This document shows positions 34,101-49,100 of a stretch of 64,000 nt of DNA, one piece after another. Positions within the stretch are counted from its first letter, which is position 1, and each line of letters begins with the position of its first letter. The position numbers and the translations under genes were made by a program. A model generated the notes under the pieces. That model saw nothing but the letters and a program-made list of their open reading frames with translations, was not told the origin of the DNA and made no database searches. This DNA comes from Elephas maximus indicus. Taxonomy: Eukaryota; Chordata; Mammalia; Proboscidea; Elephantidae. The DNA is taken from the NCBI RefSeq assembly GCF_024166365.1, contig NC_064821.1, positions 50,929,093 through 50,993,092 of the forward strand, given 5' to 3'.

Positions 34101-37100
34101 CCTGGCTTTTGCCAACAGACGTTCTGCTCCTCTTCCTGGCTAGTTTTATTATTATTTATTTATTATTATTTTTGTGGGATAAAATTATTTTTATTCCCAA
34201 AGAATTGCATGACACATGATCCTATGAGAAAAATAGGAGACATCAGAGAATTATTTTTCTTAAGTTCTTTTGTGTCAATTTCAGAACATTCCTAAATTAC
34301 TTTTTCTGCCCGTACATTTGGATGAAATTTATTATGCAAAAATACCAGAAGAATCTACTTGGGTTGGTTTCAATTAAAGAAATGGAATTATTCATCTTAA
34401 CAGAGTGGTGATTGATAAATGTTTACTGAATGAATAAAATCAATCAGATTTAATAGGGGTTTTTTTTTTTTTATGGAGAAAGTAGTACCCTTGAACTATG
34501 GTTTTCCTTCTCTCTAGTTTGCTGTATTGTTCTGTTGGAACGGATAATAAATAGGTGACTAAAGCTGATGCTGCAAAAGAAGTCTAAAGTACAAAAGACA
34601 AATATGTATGCACCAAATGGTCATAAACCTTACTGGAAAACAAAATAAAACCATTCAAAAAAACTACAACGGAAAAAGAAGACTAAAAGAAACGAACTGA
34701 ATTTGCTCACCTATCTCCCAGGCCCAAAATATATCCAACCATTGACATGACTGCTAAAGAGCGGGTATAATTGGTTCTTCGGTCAAACCACACCTAGAAC
34801 ACAGGTGCACATGTGAAACAAGGCTCTGAAAACTTTAACTGGTTTCAACATAATTATACCCAAATCAGCTGTTTTCTTATATTCCATCAATAGCCCGCTA
34901 GGACGTATGGTGAAATGAAGCTCTCGTTCACAATTACAATAATAATAAACTGTGCCTAGGGATATAGGATTGCTATGAGTCGGAATCGATTCGACGGCAC
35001 TGGGTAGGGATAAATTCAATTAGAAATGTGCAGGACTTAGATGAATATATAAATTAAACTTTGCTTAGAAACATAACCCAAACCAAACCCACTGCTGTTG
35101 AGTTGATTCCGACTCATAGCAATCCTAAAGGACAGAGTACAACTGCCCAATAGCGTTTCCAAGGAGCACCTGGCAGATTCGAACTGCGGACCTCTTGGTT
35201 AGCAGCTGTAGCACTTAGCCACTATGCCACCAGGGTTTCCTAGAAACATAAAGACCTGAGTAAATTAAAAGATATTCACTTAAGATTGTAAAGATGTGAG
35301 TTCCTCCCAAATTATTTGATACATTTAATGTCATTCCAATAAAAATTCAATGGTAGAGTTTTGGGGAACTTGACAAAATCACCCTAAAATTCATCTGGAA
35401 GAAAAAAAATACGGAAATAGCCAATGAGATGAGGCTTGTAGTAATAGTATGGTACTTGAGGAGAAACAGTTAGAAAGATCAATGAAAGGAATAGAAGCCC
35501 TAGAAAGAAATCCAACGGCACAGAAGAATTTGGCATATAATAAAAACGGGATCTTTTCAACAGTAGGGAAAGGATGGATTATTTGGTAAATAGTGTGGTG
35601 TTGGCTAATCATCTTGAAAATAATCAAGTTATGTCCTAAGCTTCAAATGTAAGTCCCTGGGTGGAGCAAATGGTTAAGCACTTGACTACAAACTGAAAGG
35701 TTCGTAGTTCAAACCCACCCAGAGGAGGCTCAGAAGACAGGCCAGGGGATCTGCTTCCAAAAGGTCACAGCCTTGAAAACCCTACGGAGCAGTTCTACTC
35801 TGCACACATTGAGTTGCCATGAGTTGGAATCAACTCGATGGCAGCTAACAACAAGCTTAAAATAAATTCCAATTTGGGTTAAGGATATAAATGTAAAAAG
35901 TGAAATCTCTTAATTAGTAAAAGAAAATATAGACAAAGTAATCTTGAGGTGGAGAGAGTCTTTCTAAACATAAAGCCAAAGGCAGTAACTTAAAGAAAAG
36001 GATTAAAAATCCGATACCATCTAGCTTAAATGGAATCGACTCAACGGCAATACGTTTGGTCTTTGGTTATCCTTAATATATAAAGAGCTATAAAGAGCTC
36101 AAATAAACTCCTAAATCTAAGTCTGCTAAATTGAATGGTTCACCCATTTATCTTTTGTTATAAGAGACCGTATATAATCTACAGCTAATCAACCAAAAGG
36201 GGTCCAGCATGCGCCCATGAACAAACGTGAAAGCTATCCCAAAGGGGATGCAAAGAGAGTAGGAACCTCTGAACTGGGGCTCTTCAGCCACAGCAGCTTG
36301 GCCAGGTCGTCCCCGGCGGTGTTGTTGACAGCGTGTTCGAACACCTCCACCTTCTGCATCAGAGTCAAGTGGTCATAGTCTGGAGCCATCTACATCAGGA
36401 TACACCATGTGTATAAGAGAGCAGCTAAGACAATCCAGCTCAAGTCCAGAAGAAACACGGTCCAGATAGAACCGGGTTCTAATTTCCTCACCCACCCAAA
36501 AGAAGAAAGGAAATAAGAACATTTCAAAAGGGAAAACTGAGTGGCCACTCTGAACTGACGACCATAAGAACTTCCAGGGCGTAAGGGTAAAACATTGGGC
36601 TCTCACCTCAGTACAAGTCCACTGGTGTGAACGAGAGCAATGGAGGCTTCAAGGTTTTGGTTAATAAGCAATTTTCTTTATCACTTACATATCTACTAAA
36701 CATTATTTCCCCATATAGCCACTGCTCTGACGGCACTGGGTTCTGTATACATTAGGGGTTCAGGAAATATACGTCCAGTCTCAACTAAGATGATGAAGAA
36801 TCAACTTCTGGGCTTTAGGGTCTCTTAGAGACAGCTATCTGCTTTAGATCTTACTTTATTAAACCCTCTTCAATGGTGAATTCTCTCAAATAGATTTGTC
36901 AGTGACTGACACACACACAAAAAGTAGAAAAGCAGCTTTGTGTGGATTCCTGGAGTTTTGTCTCCGCGACACTAAAAGCGTGGTAGGGTTGGAAGCCTCA
37001 TCACATACCCGCAACATGATGCGATGCTCAATGTTGAGGAGGATCTTCTTTTTCTCCCTGTAGTCCCGGATGAGGGCATGCAGCGTGTCACAGTGGGGGA

Positions 37101-40100
37101 CCCAGCCGATTAGGCCCGAGTTGGTTGATAAGGGGATGACGGCATATCTCTGGATACTGGCGCCCACAGAAAGGCAGGGTTATTGTATATTAAACAGAGT
37201 ATACTTTTGACTGCTCATGGTGCCATGCGAACTATTTTTCATGACCCCTTGCAGTGTTGTTGTGAGGTGCGTAACGAGGGGCCTTCGTGAGGGCACTATG
37301 TGCAGGACAGAACATCACACAAAGACAGAGTGTGTTGACAGTACAGAAGCAGCATCAGGCTCCTCAACTTCCCTAACACACGAATTGCTTTGGGGCAACA
37401 GTCAAGCGATTGTTTCTAACACATAGATAAGATACCTCCCAGATGAATACTCATATTCCTGACAGAAAGGACCCTGGGTGGCACAAGCGGTCAACGCACC
37501 TGGCTGCTAACCGAAAGGTCAGAGGTTTGTGATCACCCAGACGCACCTTGGAAGAAAGGTCTGGTGATCTACTTCTTTTCAGTGAAAAGAAAAAAAAAAA
37601 AAACAGCCGTTGAAAACCCTATGGAACACAGTCCTACTCTGACACACATGGGGTCGCCAGGATTCAGGGTTGACTTGATGGCACCCAGGATTCGGAACTG
37701 ACTTGAGGGCAATGTTTTTTTTTTTAACAGAGTACTGAGGGTAGGAAAAGTTTTGTCGGGCTTTAAGCCCACAAGGCGTTAAACACATCAAATCTGCAGG
37801 CTCTCCAGTCTAATAGCACAAATTGTTTCATTCTGGACCCTCCAGATGTTCTTAAAGGCATTTCCTAAACAGAGTACACTAAAAATTCTGGAGAATTTTC
37901 CTTTTTGTGTTTGACACTGATGACTTCCTGCCAGGTATACAGTTTTCTAACTTATTGGGTAAAGGTATATCACTACATAGTAGGACAGATATAGGAAAAA
38001 ACTGGAAGCCTTCTCAAATCATTGCTCTCTTTACAGCATTCTGAATACCTGAGGTTTTTCCGGAGAGAGGTTGGGTCATTGGCCAGCAAGGTGTTAACCA
38101 GGCCAAAGAGCTGCATCACTCGCTCATCTTGCCGTAGGTCTTCATGGCCCTTCAGGAGGAAAACAAACTCGTGCCCATTGCTGCCTGTGAGCAACAGTAG
38201 AAGCAGTTAGTGTAGATCAGAGGGTCTTGGATTCTTTAGTTGTTAGATCACTGCTGTATTCAACAGATTCTACGGACCACATTCCACTGCTGTCCAGTCG
38301 ATTTTGACTCATAGTGACCCTATAGGAACTCCTCACAGACCACATATACCTTACCTAATCCCATTTTCTCTATAAAAAGACAAAAACACTCCCAAGACTG
38401 GCCTTGCTTTTGATGGTCTCCCAATGAGATATTGTTCAAATTAAAAAAATAAAACATAGAAAACCTATATTTTTGAGGACCAGGAATCTCTGCATAGATA
38501 CCATCATCATCATCATCACCATCATCTGTCTCCCCCTCAGATCCACTCTCTACCCTTCTGTCCTGCTCCAACCGATGAGCCTGGCTGCTACAGACAATCC
38601 ACATGGGCTCCCTGCTGGGCTTGGCCAACGAGCGAGCGGCAATGCAGGAGGTCAAAGGGCGAGAAGAGGGAAAGGTCAGTGTATTCCCCAACAACTGGTC
38701 TGGCCCAGTTCTGAAAGTAGCTGCATCTTCCTATCTGGGTTGACAGCCCCTCCTTCAGGGTTACAATCACTAATTTCTCCTTGCCCTTCAGGCCTGGCAG
38801 GTACAGTGAGGGGTAGGTAATAGCTTCTCAGTGTTGCTTGTTCCTGGGTGCTTTCCGTTGGTTCTCTGAACTCTGCTCACATCTCTGAAAGCAGTTCCTT
38901 CGTTGAACTCTCTTTAATGAGACACTGACGAAAACCTGACACACATTTTAGTATTAGAAGACACCAGCCTTTGGAGGGACAATCACCTGTGGGCCACGGT
39001 TAAGATGTATTGGTGTTGGTATATAACCGCTGCATTTAAAAAAACACATGGCATTACCAGAGAGTGTGAGAGACCTCACAGTGCCACCAGAGTATGCAGG
39101 CCTACCGAACCATCCCAGACAGTAACCCTCTATGCTAAGGAGAATGTTAGAGGCGGTTTGCTTAGCAAACCTCACTGTGAGAATTTCTCACTCATTTCTA
39201 CTTCAGTTTATTAATTTTACATAATTATTTTCCAAAAAGAGAGATAGCGATGATAAAAAAGAGGCTCTTTCTTCATTGTAGCTTGTCACCCTCCCCGTTT
39301 GCATCCAGATGCCTTGTTGTTAGTCTCCTCAGTTCCTCCAACACCTGCCCACCACAATCAACTCTCCATATTACATGCCTCTATGATCACTTCCACCTGT
39401 TTTTACACATTATCATTACGTTTCACTTAAACAAGCACAATGATATGAACAAATTCCAAGTCTTGGGAGGCTGTAATGAAGGGAAATGCACTTGTCTTCT
39501 ATTTCTCTCTCAGTAAACATGCGGGAGACGGAGCACATGAAAGATTAGTGTGAACAGCAGGCAGCCATTTCAGAAGGGGAGGGGACACGCAGCTAGGGTG
39601 GGAGGGAGAAGCAGGTGGCATAAGTGCGCCATGGTCCTTACCCATAAGTGTCAACTTCCGGGGCCTCTGCTTGGATGTGATGACTTGCAAAGACGGTGCT
39701 ATGGACTGAATGCGAATGATCGGCTGGTTGGGGTCATATGTTCCTGGCACAGCCAATTCAAGGTCCCGGCACATCAGAAGTTTTGGGGAGACGTACTGCA
39801 GCTCTAAGGATGTGAGCTGTGAATAATTGCCACAGGATTTAGTTTTCTGCCTCCTGGGAGGAATTTAAAGTTAATTTAAGTATTTTTTCAATGGAGGGCG
39901 AAGAGCAATTACTTGTCCCAAAGTCTGAACGTAGGAGTGAAACCAGATGCCTCTAAATGAGTGTTAGAAGGTTCACAGATAGGGAAGCAGAAGGGACTCT
40001 AATGCCACTTTACCCTGAGGTGCCTACCTGAGGCAGTTGCTTTGAGATTCGTCTGAACACATGATAATAGAGGTCCCAGGCTTGGGTGAGGTCCTTGACA

Positions 40101-43100
40101 TTGCCTGATTTCATGTACTTCCTGCACCACTCTTGGGCCTCCATTAAATCTCGACCATATGCCTGAGAGGGAAGCAAGGGAAATCTGAAAATTATCAAGG
40201 TGTCCACTAAGCCACAGGCCAAATCCCCAAGCACATAAAGAAATTCCTTAGGAACAGACTATGACTGGAAGCAACTGGCAAAGGATTAGTTAGCGTGAAG
40301 CTTTACAGTTCTCTAATCCTGGAACTTCTGAATCAATAAACTTGTTGTGACTCATAGCAACCCTATAGGACAGAGTAGAACTGCCCCATAGGGTTTTCAA
40401 GGCAGTAATGTTTATGGAAGCAGACTGCCGTATCTTTCTCTTGCAGGGTGGCTGGTGGGTTTGAATCGCTGACCTTTTGGTCAGCAGCAGAACACTTAAC
40501 CACTGTGCCACCAGGGCTCCATTCTGAATCATCAGGGTGCCTTATTAGGTAAGGTAAGGTGATTCAACATCCCCTGCCCCCGCCCACAGCCTTGAAAACC
40601 TCAAGGATCAGTTACACGATGCACATATGGGGTCACCACGAGTTGGAATCGATTGGCAACAAACAACACCAAGGCTAGAGGAGAGATGAGATGATTTCTG
40701 GAGGTCTCTTGTGGTTTTCCAGTTAAATTTTAGGAGGGTTCTTATAGCTTAATGCCAATTAAATTTCTGATGTTTTTGTAATCAGTGACCTCTGTTGGAG
40801 CATATTTTATTAAAGTTGGTAGAGAGGCTAGAGGAATGGAGTCTAACAAAGGCTCTGGGTAATGTCATCTAGGTTTTTTTTATTCCATACCTGATTAAAG
40901 GATGTTTCCTTCAGCGTCTGGGGCCCCCGTTCCATCATAGCATGCAGGGGCTCCAGCACCTCAAACATGCCTTTCACGTTCCTCTCCCCAAAGTACAAGC
41001 GAGACGCTTCTTCCAGGCCTTCGTGCCACATCTCATGCCAGAGGATGGCCACTCGAATCAGCTCCTCACTCACCTGGGTCAGAGGGGAAGAAGAGAAGCA
41101 CCAGGGATAAGCAAACACAGACATGTCTCTCTTGTAGAAATAGGAGGTACTCTTTCTGGCAGCCAGAGAGAGCATGTAGCACGGTCTTGAGGAAGAAAAA
41201 AAAAATCTCACTCGCGACCTCTGGGAAGGTGACTGCTGTCAGGGAGGTCCCGCCTGGGCTCAACTCACCATCATGGCCTGCTGTACCAGGGTGTTACTGT
41301 GTTCACACATGTTCTTCAGAATCTTGTTGGCTGCATTGTGACGGGCTGTGGTGGTTGACTTAGATGCCACAGTCAGGGGGTAGATGAGGGCCTAGAGCAA
41401 ATACGAAGGGGATATTTGTAGACAGATGTGTGAAAGGAAGTCTAGCACTCACTGTAGGGGGGATGACAAAAGAAATGAGGAGTATGATATTAACACCCAG
41501 GAAGAGGATTGCTCAATCTTGTAGGGAATGGCCTTCCCTTCAAGGCCACTGGGACTACTGGCTGGGCAGATCCTACTGGGCGCAGGATAGAACCTTGGCT
41601 CCCAGTCACTGCACTTGTGTTTCTAAAGCAGCTTTAGGAAAGGCTGGACACCACACAAAAGGTCAGTGGTTAGGAGAGTCCTGGCCCAGGGTCTCCACAT
41701 ACCTGGGGGTGATATCGCCCAATGTCAGTGAGAAGCTGGTGAATGAGACGTCCAACCAAGGGCCTGGGTGTATCAATTCTCGCAATGAGCTGAGGTATAA
41801 CCTGGTATTCACAAAGATACAGTACGTAGCATATGAGATAGAAACAACACGAATTACTCTGGACAAAGACCAGCTCTTGTAACCTGTTTTGGTTGATGCT
41901 GTTAGGTTCTGAAATGGTTCATTCCCTTCTATTCTCTAAAAGAAACTAAAGAGAATATGGAGTTTTGACCTCGTGCCCCCCTACTTCCTTACCCATGTAT
42001 GACACGGGCTACCATGCTACTCTGAACACTGCATGACTCCAGGAAGAGGGAGCAGAGGGAAGCTGACCCTCCTTACCTGTAACCAAGTATCAATCTGGAT
42101 TGCTTTCACCCCTTCCACTAAAGCTTCATTTACATCTGGCCAGTGACCATAATCAAACCATAAAGTGAGGACTCTGGAAAAGAAAAAATGAGAAAGTCAC
42201 AGAAAATTTAGTTTCCCAGTGTTTGTTTATTTGTGTTTCATCCTTAAGGCTCTTGAGGAGAATTGGCAGGGATATGAATCAGTGGTTCCCAAATGTGTTG
42301 GTCTCTGAGCTACTCGGGAGTGGGTAGGTGGTGATGACTGGCAGTGCTCTTGACTAAGCACCATGAGGATCGTCCTACTTGAAAGATTATTTCATTCCAG
42401 ATAAAGTAGAGGGATCACCAAGGTATGAACTCAGATATCTAACAGATGAGCCCATGGATAACCCTTTGAGAACCACAGATGTTTGCACATATACAAAGAG
42501 TCACCCTTAGAACCTGGCAACACAAAACCTGGCACTTGGCCCTCTAGAGATCCCCAAGCAAAGGAGGAGGCTGCCCTTGTCACTTATAACCTCTGGACTG
42601 ACTGGTTTGTACCATTTATTTAGACCTCAAAAGCTGCTTCTAAGAGCTAAAGGGATTTCAGAAATACTGTGAGACAGACGGATTTATTATTCTCCTACAC
42701 AATAAATCACACACAGAGTTCTTGTTCAACTTCTCCTCCTTTATCTTGCACATTTCATCCAGAGAGGTGGGGCCTGGCCAGCTGTTGTTACTCCTCAAAC
42801 TGCAGCTCAAAGAAACGCCCATACGTTGATTGGGTACACTGACCGGTGGGGGGGACGGTGATGAAGGGGAGTGAAGAAGAACTTTATGTGTAACTTCTGT
42901 GTTCTGCCATTAACACGGCCTACCAGGGTTTCACCTCCCCTTCTCTGATACCTGAGTGTATCCTGGAGGTTGTTGCCTCGTGACAAAGAGATAGAACGGA
43001 AGAAGCCCTGGACGGCAGGGACAGTGTACATCAAGAGGGTCTTGGACAAATCCTGCTGGAACAAACACATGTTGGTGACACTTTTGCTTCAGCTTTCTCA

Positions 43101-46100
43101 TCTATAAAATGGGCTAACAGCAGGCTAATAGCACCTACTTCACAGGGTGGTTGTGGCGGTTAAATCAGTTCAGTATAAAAAGCCTCAGGTCAGTGCCTAG
43201 CGCATAGTAAGCACTCAATAAATGGTAACTGTGTCCCTGCTGTTACTGTCTCGGACTGACTTCCTCAATAGTCAGACAGAGATGGGGCCGAGGCTCTAAA
43301 CATGCTAATTTTGGGGCTGCCAGCTGCCCCAGTGCATTCTGAATTGACAGCCCAAAGGGAGGTAGAATGGGAGAGGAAAAGGCAAAGCAGATCCCGGCAG
43401 GCCCACTCAGTATGGACCTGCACATGTGCACGGCCACCCCTACACAGGTGCAGTGCACTAAGAGAATGAGCTCACTCACAAGGGAAACACTCGAGGAACT
43501 TGTTCTTCAGCGTGGGGGCTATGTTGGCTCACAAAACACAAATATATACACAAACAGTGTCTCGAGCAATGCTGGGTGGCAAATAAGCAGTGTTTTCCAG
43601 TCTCATTTGGCACTTGAGAGTAAAGCCTTGAGTTCTTTAAGCTTAACAAATATTCCACTTCTCAGAGAGCCTGGCACCTGGGCCAGTTTTTAATGGCAGA
43701 AGAAGGAGGGAAGGGTACCTCAGTGACCTTCTTCTGCAGGGGAGACGGGGTAGGGCTGTTCTCAGTGCTCTCGGCCTCACTCTCACTGTTGCTGCCCTCG
43801 GTGCTGGTGGCAGTGGCAGTGGCAGTGGCTGCCATGGTGGCAGCAGTGGTGGTATTGGTGATGTTGGCCCCGCTGGTGTGACGCAGTTTCTTCTTCTCAT
43901 CACGGGCTTGGTTCTGGTGTTTGTAGTGTAGCACAGCTTCAAAGTTCATCACTGCCCATGCGTGCCAGGCCTGGGGAGGGGGAAGGGAGAGGGTCAAAGA
44001 CAGACAAAGGGGCTGTAACAAACAGCAGCATGAGTTGACTTAGAGGAGCATAAGGGCAAAGCTGAGGAAGAACTCTATGACTGCCTTTTTTCCTCAGTGA
44101 TCAGTACAGTAAAACCTCATTTAAATTAAACACTCAGGAATGGGGCGTTTTACTAATTCAAAGTATTTCATTTTGAGGAGTACTGACTATATAAGTTAAG
44201 TGCTCTGTTGGGAGGTGAACATCAAGAGGTGCAAGGCATGGTCCTTGCCTCAGGGAATTTTATAATCTGGTGGGGGAGTTCACTTGCAAACCTAAAGACC
44301 TAAACAGTACACAAGGCAGAATGAGACTGGGGCAATAAGAGGTGGGCAATGAGAATACTGAGCAGGAAGTTTTCTACCACGGACGAGGACTGGGAAAGTT
44401 TCACGTAGAGGAGGGATTTAGAGTGGGTCTTGCTTGGATGGGGCAAGGAGGGCACAACAGAGAGGGCATCAGGGAGGGCTTCCTGGCAGGGGAAAGCACA
44501 GGAACAAAGACACAGGGTGGGCAAGCACAGGGCGGCTCACAGGGAACGTGAAGCAGACTCATCTGACTGAAGCTTGGGGCCACGCAGAATAACAGTGCTG
44601 GGGAAGTAGGCAGAGCAGCCTGGTCAGACTGTGGAGGACCAGACATGCCAGGCCCGGGAGGTCCCATTTCCTCTGCAGGAAGCAGAGCCTCACTGGGTTT
44701 GAAAGATTCCTTTGGCAGCAGTGTATAAAACAGATGATTTAAGAGAGCAGAGAGTAGGGGCGAGCAGCCAGTCCTCACGATGAAGGTCTGAAGCAGGTGA
44801 CAAGACAGTGGGGAAGGAAGACGTTGAGGGCGTGGGGCATCACAGGGGCGAATCTCATTCGTCTGTCTAGGCCAGACACTTGGCCCATGGCCTGCTAAGA
44901 GAGCCAGTGCTCAGGGACTGCTGGATGGAAGAAGCCTTTGGTGCTTATTTGGAGGTAGGAGGAACTATTTACACTCTGAGGCTCTGAGCTGCAGCGACTG
45001 TAGAGTACGACACTGCCTGGTGTAGAGCGAGGGCATGAAGGGCTTGGTCTGGGGCGTGGTTAAGTCTGCAGTGACAATAGGGCATTAAACAGTCTACTAC
45101 TAGCTGGGTCTCCTGGATAATCAGGAAATTCCTTTGCGCCTCTTGCTGGAAGTCTTTCTCTAACATAAATGTGTCCAATTTCCTACCGAAGCAAAATAGA
45201 TTGATCATGTTGTTGTTAGTTGCCACTGAGTCAGCTCTGACTCATGGCGACTCAATGTATAACAGAACAAACTAATCACGCTTCACCTTTTTGATGAGTA
45301 AGAATTCTACAGTGATGCAGGTTCAGTTTTCCGGTACCTTCATTTATTCAACAAATACCTCTCATGTATCTCCTATGGGCCAGGCACTGAGTTATGGACA
45401 CGGTGAACAAGACAGAAACAGTAACTGCACACACACAGGACTAAGATACTGACGGCAGAAGACATCATACATCCAAAAGGACCCACACTAGGAAATGCTT
45501 TTAAAAACTAAAACTAAAATTCCTGGAATCAGCTTTTTTCTTGTGATTTGCCTCTTTCCTAAAAGTTGAATAAAGCAAAGTAATTCTGGCAGGTGATAGC
45601 TCTGGTTAGCAAGGCTCCAGCTCATCAAGAGTTCACTGGATTTAGTAATCCAGCCTTGGACACGCAGCTATCTTAGAAAGCATAATTACTGCTGCTGTTA
45701 CGAAATGGCTGTTTTTTTGGATCAGGATGAAGCATGCTTACACCAGGGTAAGATTTCTATTATAAATGGTGCTGTGGTCTTAAGGTGCATGTTTTGAACT
45801 GAGAAAGTTTTATTCACAAAGGTATTAGGAAGTTAAGGAGACACTGAAAAGAAATCGATGACATCTACAACATCTGCTATACCAAGCAGCTATCACTAGA
45901 AGGCCCTTCATAAAAGATATAAAAACATGGGAAGGTGTGCTTTGAGCAAAGATGTATCCTTCCAAGAATCACTTCTCCTTAAGTCAATAACATCTCTCAT
46001 ACCATTTCTAATCTCACTGTTTATCTGTTTGAAAAATTTCCTGTGACATAACAGGATGTTACCCAGGACTTTCCAATAAAAACAGGGGAAGTTAAGTTTT

Positions 46101-49100
46101 TAGGCTGAGGAGCAGGCAGGGCTGGAAATCAGAAAGAAGCTGGGAAGGAAAAGATGACCCTAGGGAAGATGAAGTTCCACAGATTTACCATGTGTCCAGA
46201 TGCTCCTAAGAAAACAGACAACCAAGAGCGTACAAGATAGCGGCAGCGCAAGCACGCATGTGGTGTAATAAAGATTTCTCAAATAAGGGAATCCCTCTTC
46301 CTGTACCAATTAAACTTCTAAGGGGGAAATGCAGGCTCTCCAGGCCTCTGACAAGCTGGCTCCAGGCACTCCAACAAACAAATCTGCAGTATCAAACCAG
46401 CTCCACAAAGGCTTCCCTGCAAACCATGATACTACAGGAGGACATGGACCAGGCTCAGGGAGTCAGGTTCTACATTTAGATAAAGGCCAGACTGTGAGCT
46501 GGGGCTGCTCCTGCTCCTGGGTTACCTTGTACCAGCTGCGGTCATGCTCTGTGGCGGCACTGTAGTACTGCAGGACTTTGGGGATTGTGCTCTCATTGAT
46601 GCCCTGGAGGTTCAGCTGCCACTCCCCAAGCTTCAGAAAACATCTAAAAATAGAGAAACAAGCCCCATGTTGCTCCCTTCTCAAAAGAGCCCTCACAGGG
46701 GCGCAACACATTATATTTGGGTGCACTAAAGTCTATCTGGTATTCATTCTTGCCCTCAGGAAGCAAAGGATGGAAGCAGCAGAAAGTTCAATCACGTGGA
46801 AGGTAAGAGACGGGCTTTTGGAATAAATTTGAAGGTACTCTCTCTTCTTCTTGGTCTTTGTCTTTGAATGACAGCATCTACTGGGTCACTGTCCCTATGG
46901 ACCTACCTACCCCGGATCCAATTTTTGTAGGCAATAGTTGTAGGATGTAATTTTTCCTGTTGATTGCTGTATGGACTCTCCCTTACCTTCCTCTTCCCTG
47001 CCATTCTTCATAACATCCTAAACCACACCCTAAGATGTAGGAATTCTTACTACCCGTATTTTATACGATGAGGAAACTACAGCACAGAGGGGAATAACTA
47101 TCTCAGGTTACACATCAAATTAGCAGTATATGTGGAATTTAAAAAATAAGGAGTCTAGCCCTGAAGCCAGAACTCTGGACCACTACACTGTACGGCAAGA
47201 GGCATTCTAGAGCCTTAGAAACAAAGTTATATAGCAGGAGAGAAACGGCACGTGGATACTCTGGGCTGCTGAACCCTCATAAAATAGAGGGCAGAGCCGC
47301 TGAACAGCATGATTCTATGGCTGCCTGGCATCCCTCCTGAAAAAGGTTGGAGAGTATAAGGAACTAGCAGCCTGAGGAGCCATGAACATTTCTCTGTCGT
47401 AGAGGCTGCTGGGATGACACCGCTGGAACGTGACTGGCCTATGCCGGGGGGACCTCACCGGGCCATCAGCTTGTGCAGCTCTTGCTTGTGCTGCTGGTCC
47501 TCGGTGGCGATGGCATGCTGGGCCTGCTGCTGCATGGTCTGGACGAAGTGCTGCATGTGCTGGAAGGCATCGATCTGTGGCAGGACAAAGATACGGGCAG
47601 TCACTTGACATGGGCCCAACCTCACAACAAAGAAATTTTAGTTCACCTCATAGGCTAGTGAGCCAACCCCTCTCCAAAGAGAACCTCATAGAACACAGGG
47701 TGAGGACCCTGTAGGAGAGAAGACCAGGGCACGGTGGAGGGAGGGGGCTAGGTTTTTCAAGAAGATTCCTGATTTAGTTCAACTCTGGTCTTTACTCTCC
47801 TTTGCCAACTGTAATTACTACTTTAATAAGCCTTGGAAAAGCTATTGGCCTGGCTACCCCAAATAACAATTCACATGAAGTAATCTGAAACAACTGCTTA
47901 CTTCACTACCAATATATTGCCCTGGAGGAAATCAGGCTTATGAGGAATTGTTTCAGGCTAGTAAAACTTTAGTATGTTTAAAACACTATGACACTTTGTG
48001 TACTTGGCACAGTAAACACCAGAGATTTAGAAATCAGAACTCTCGGTACCTAAACAAGAACAGAGATGGACTGAAGGCCCCCAGGCATCTAATTGGAATA
48101 GGAAGAAGACAAAGCAAACGTCTAGTTGAACAGTATGGTTTAGGTGCAAAATCTTCATAGCATTCTCAGTTAGATTTAATCACAACACAGGATTTTATAC
48201 AAAGTGAGCAGAAGGCATGGGTTGGGAACAGATACCTGAAGTGGGAAAGAGCAGAGAGACTGAGTCACAGGACTGGGAATAAGTTAAAAGCCATTTGTCT
48301 AAGCCTGGCATGTCAAGACACACCACCATCTTGATAAACAGGGTCCTTTGAGAATGGAGACGGATAGAGTGTGCAAACATCAAAACCACCAGAAAAATGG
48401 CCACATGTAAACCCACTAACACAGGGAGTGGAAACATGTGAGAGAGCATCAAAAAGTGTGTCCTTTGCTGCAAATGAGGAGGAAAAAAATCAACACTTCA
48501 AATATATAATATCATAACGGTCTCCTTACAGTGAATTATATAAGAGGTTTTTTGTTTGCTTGTTTTTCTAAATAGAAATACATGGTTACCTCAATGACGA
48601 CGGCCTTGAAGGAGAACAGAACTCCCTGGTTTGGGGGCCAGGAGCACGCTCAGATACTTTTTAACATAAGGAATTAATTGGCATAAGAGATAGGGCTTAA
48701 CCCAGAGCCAGGACGATGTGACAATTTATCAGGCAGCTAATTCATGCTCAGAGAGGGCAAACACACAGACATTCCAACAGTTAATAGAAAACCTGTCTCC
48801 CCCAGACATCTGCCTTCACAGAGTTCCATTATTCACCACTGGCTTTGAAAAATGAACAATATTAGCATCCCACACCTGGGAAGTGATAAATGTTCCTCTA
48901 GTTTTTCCTTCCATGAGAACTACACTGGCTAGATTTAAATCTGATTAACAACAACAACAACAAATATATATATATACACACACACAAGTTGGGAAGCAGT
49001 ACTAAAAAGATCAATCACTAAAAAGGTGACAGATAACTCAGTGTAATCAGTGTGTACACCAAAACTGGTAGCAACCCAACTAGCAACTCTGATGCCAGGT

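Larger units (their letters stand above)
35242..36200 (+). mobile_element. Old L1 (L1M-type) ORF2 remnant with SINE insertion
   Basis: Sense L1 ORF2-like sequence: ttcatctggaagaaaaaaaa, ggcatataataaaaacggga, gtggtgttggctaatcatct, then taaagccaaaggcagtaact. It is heavily decayed. SINE copies at 35650-35862 and 36025-36068 lie within it. Confidence 0.65.
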
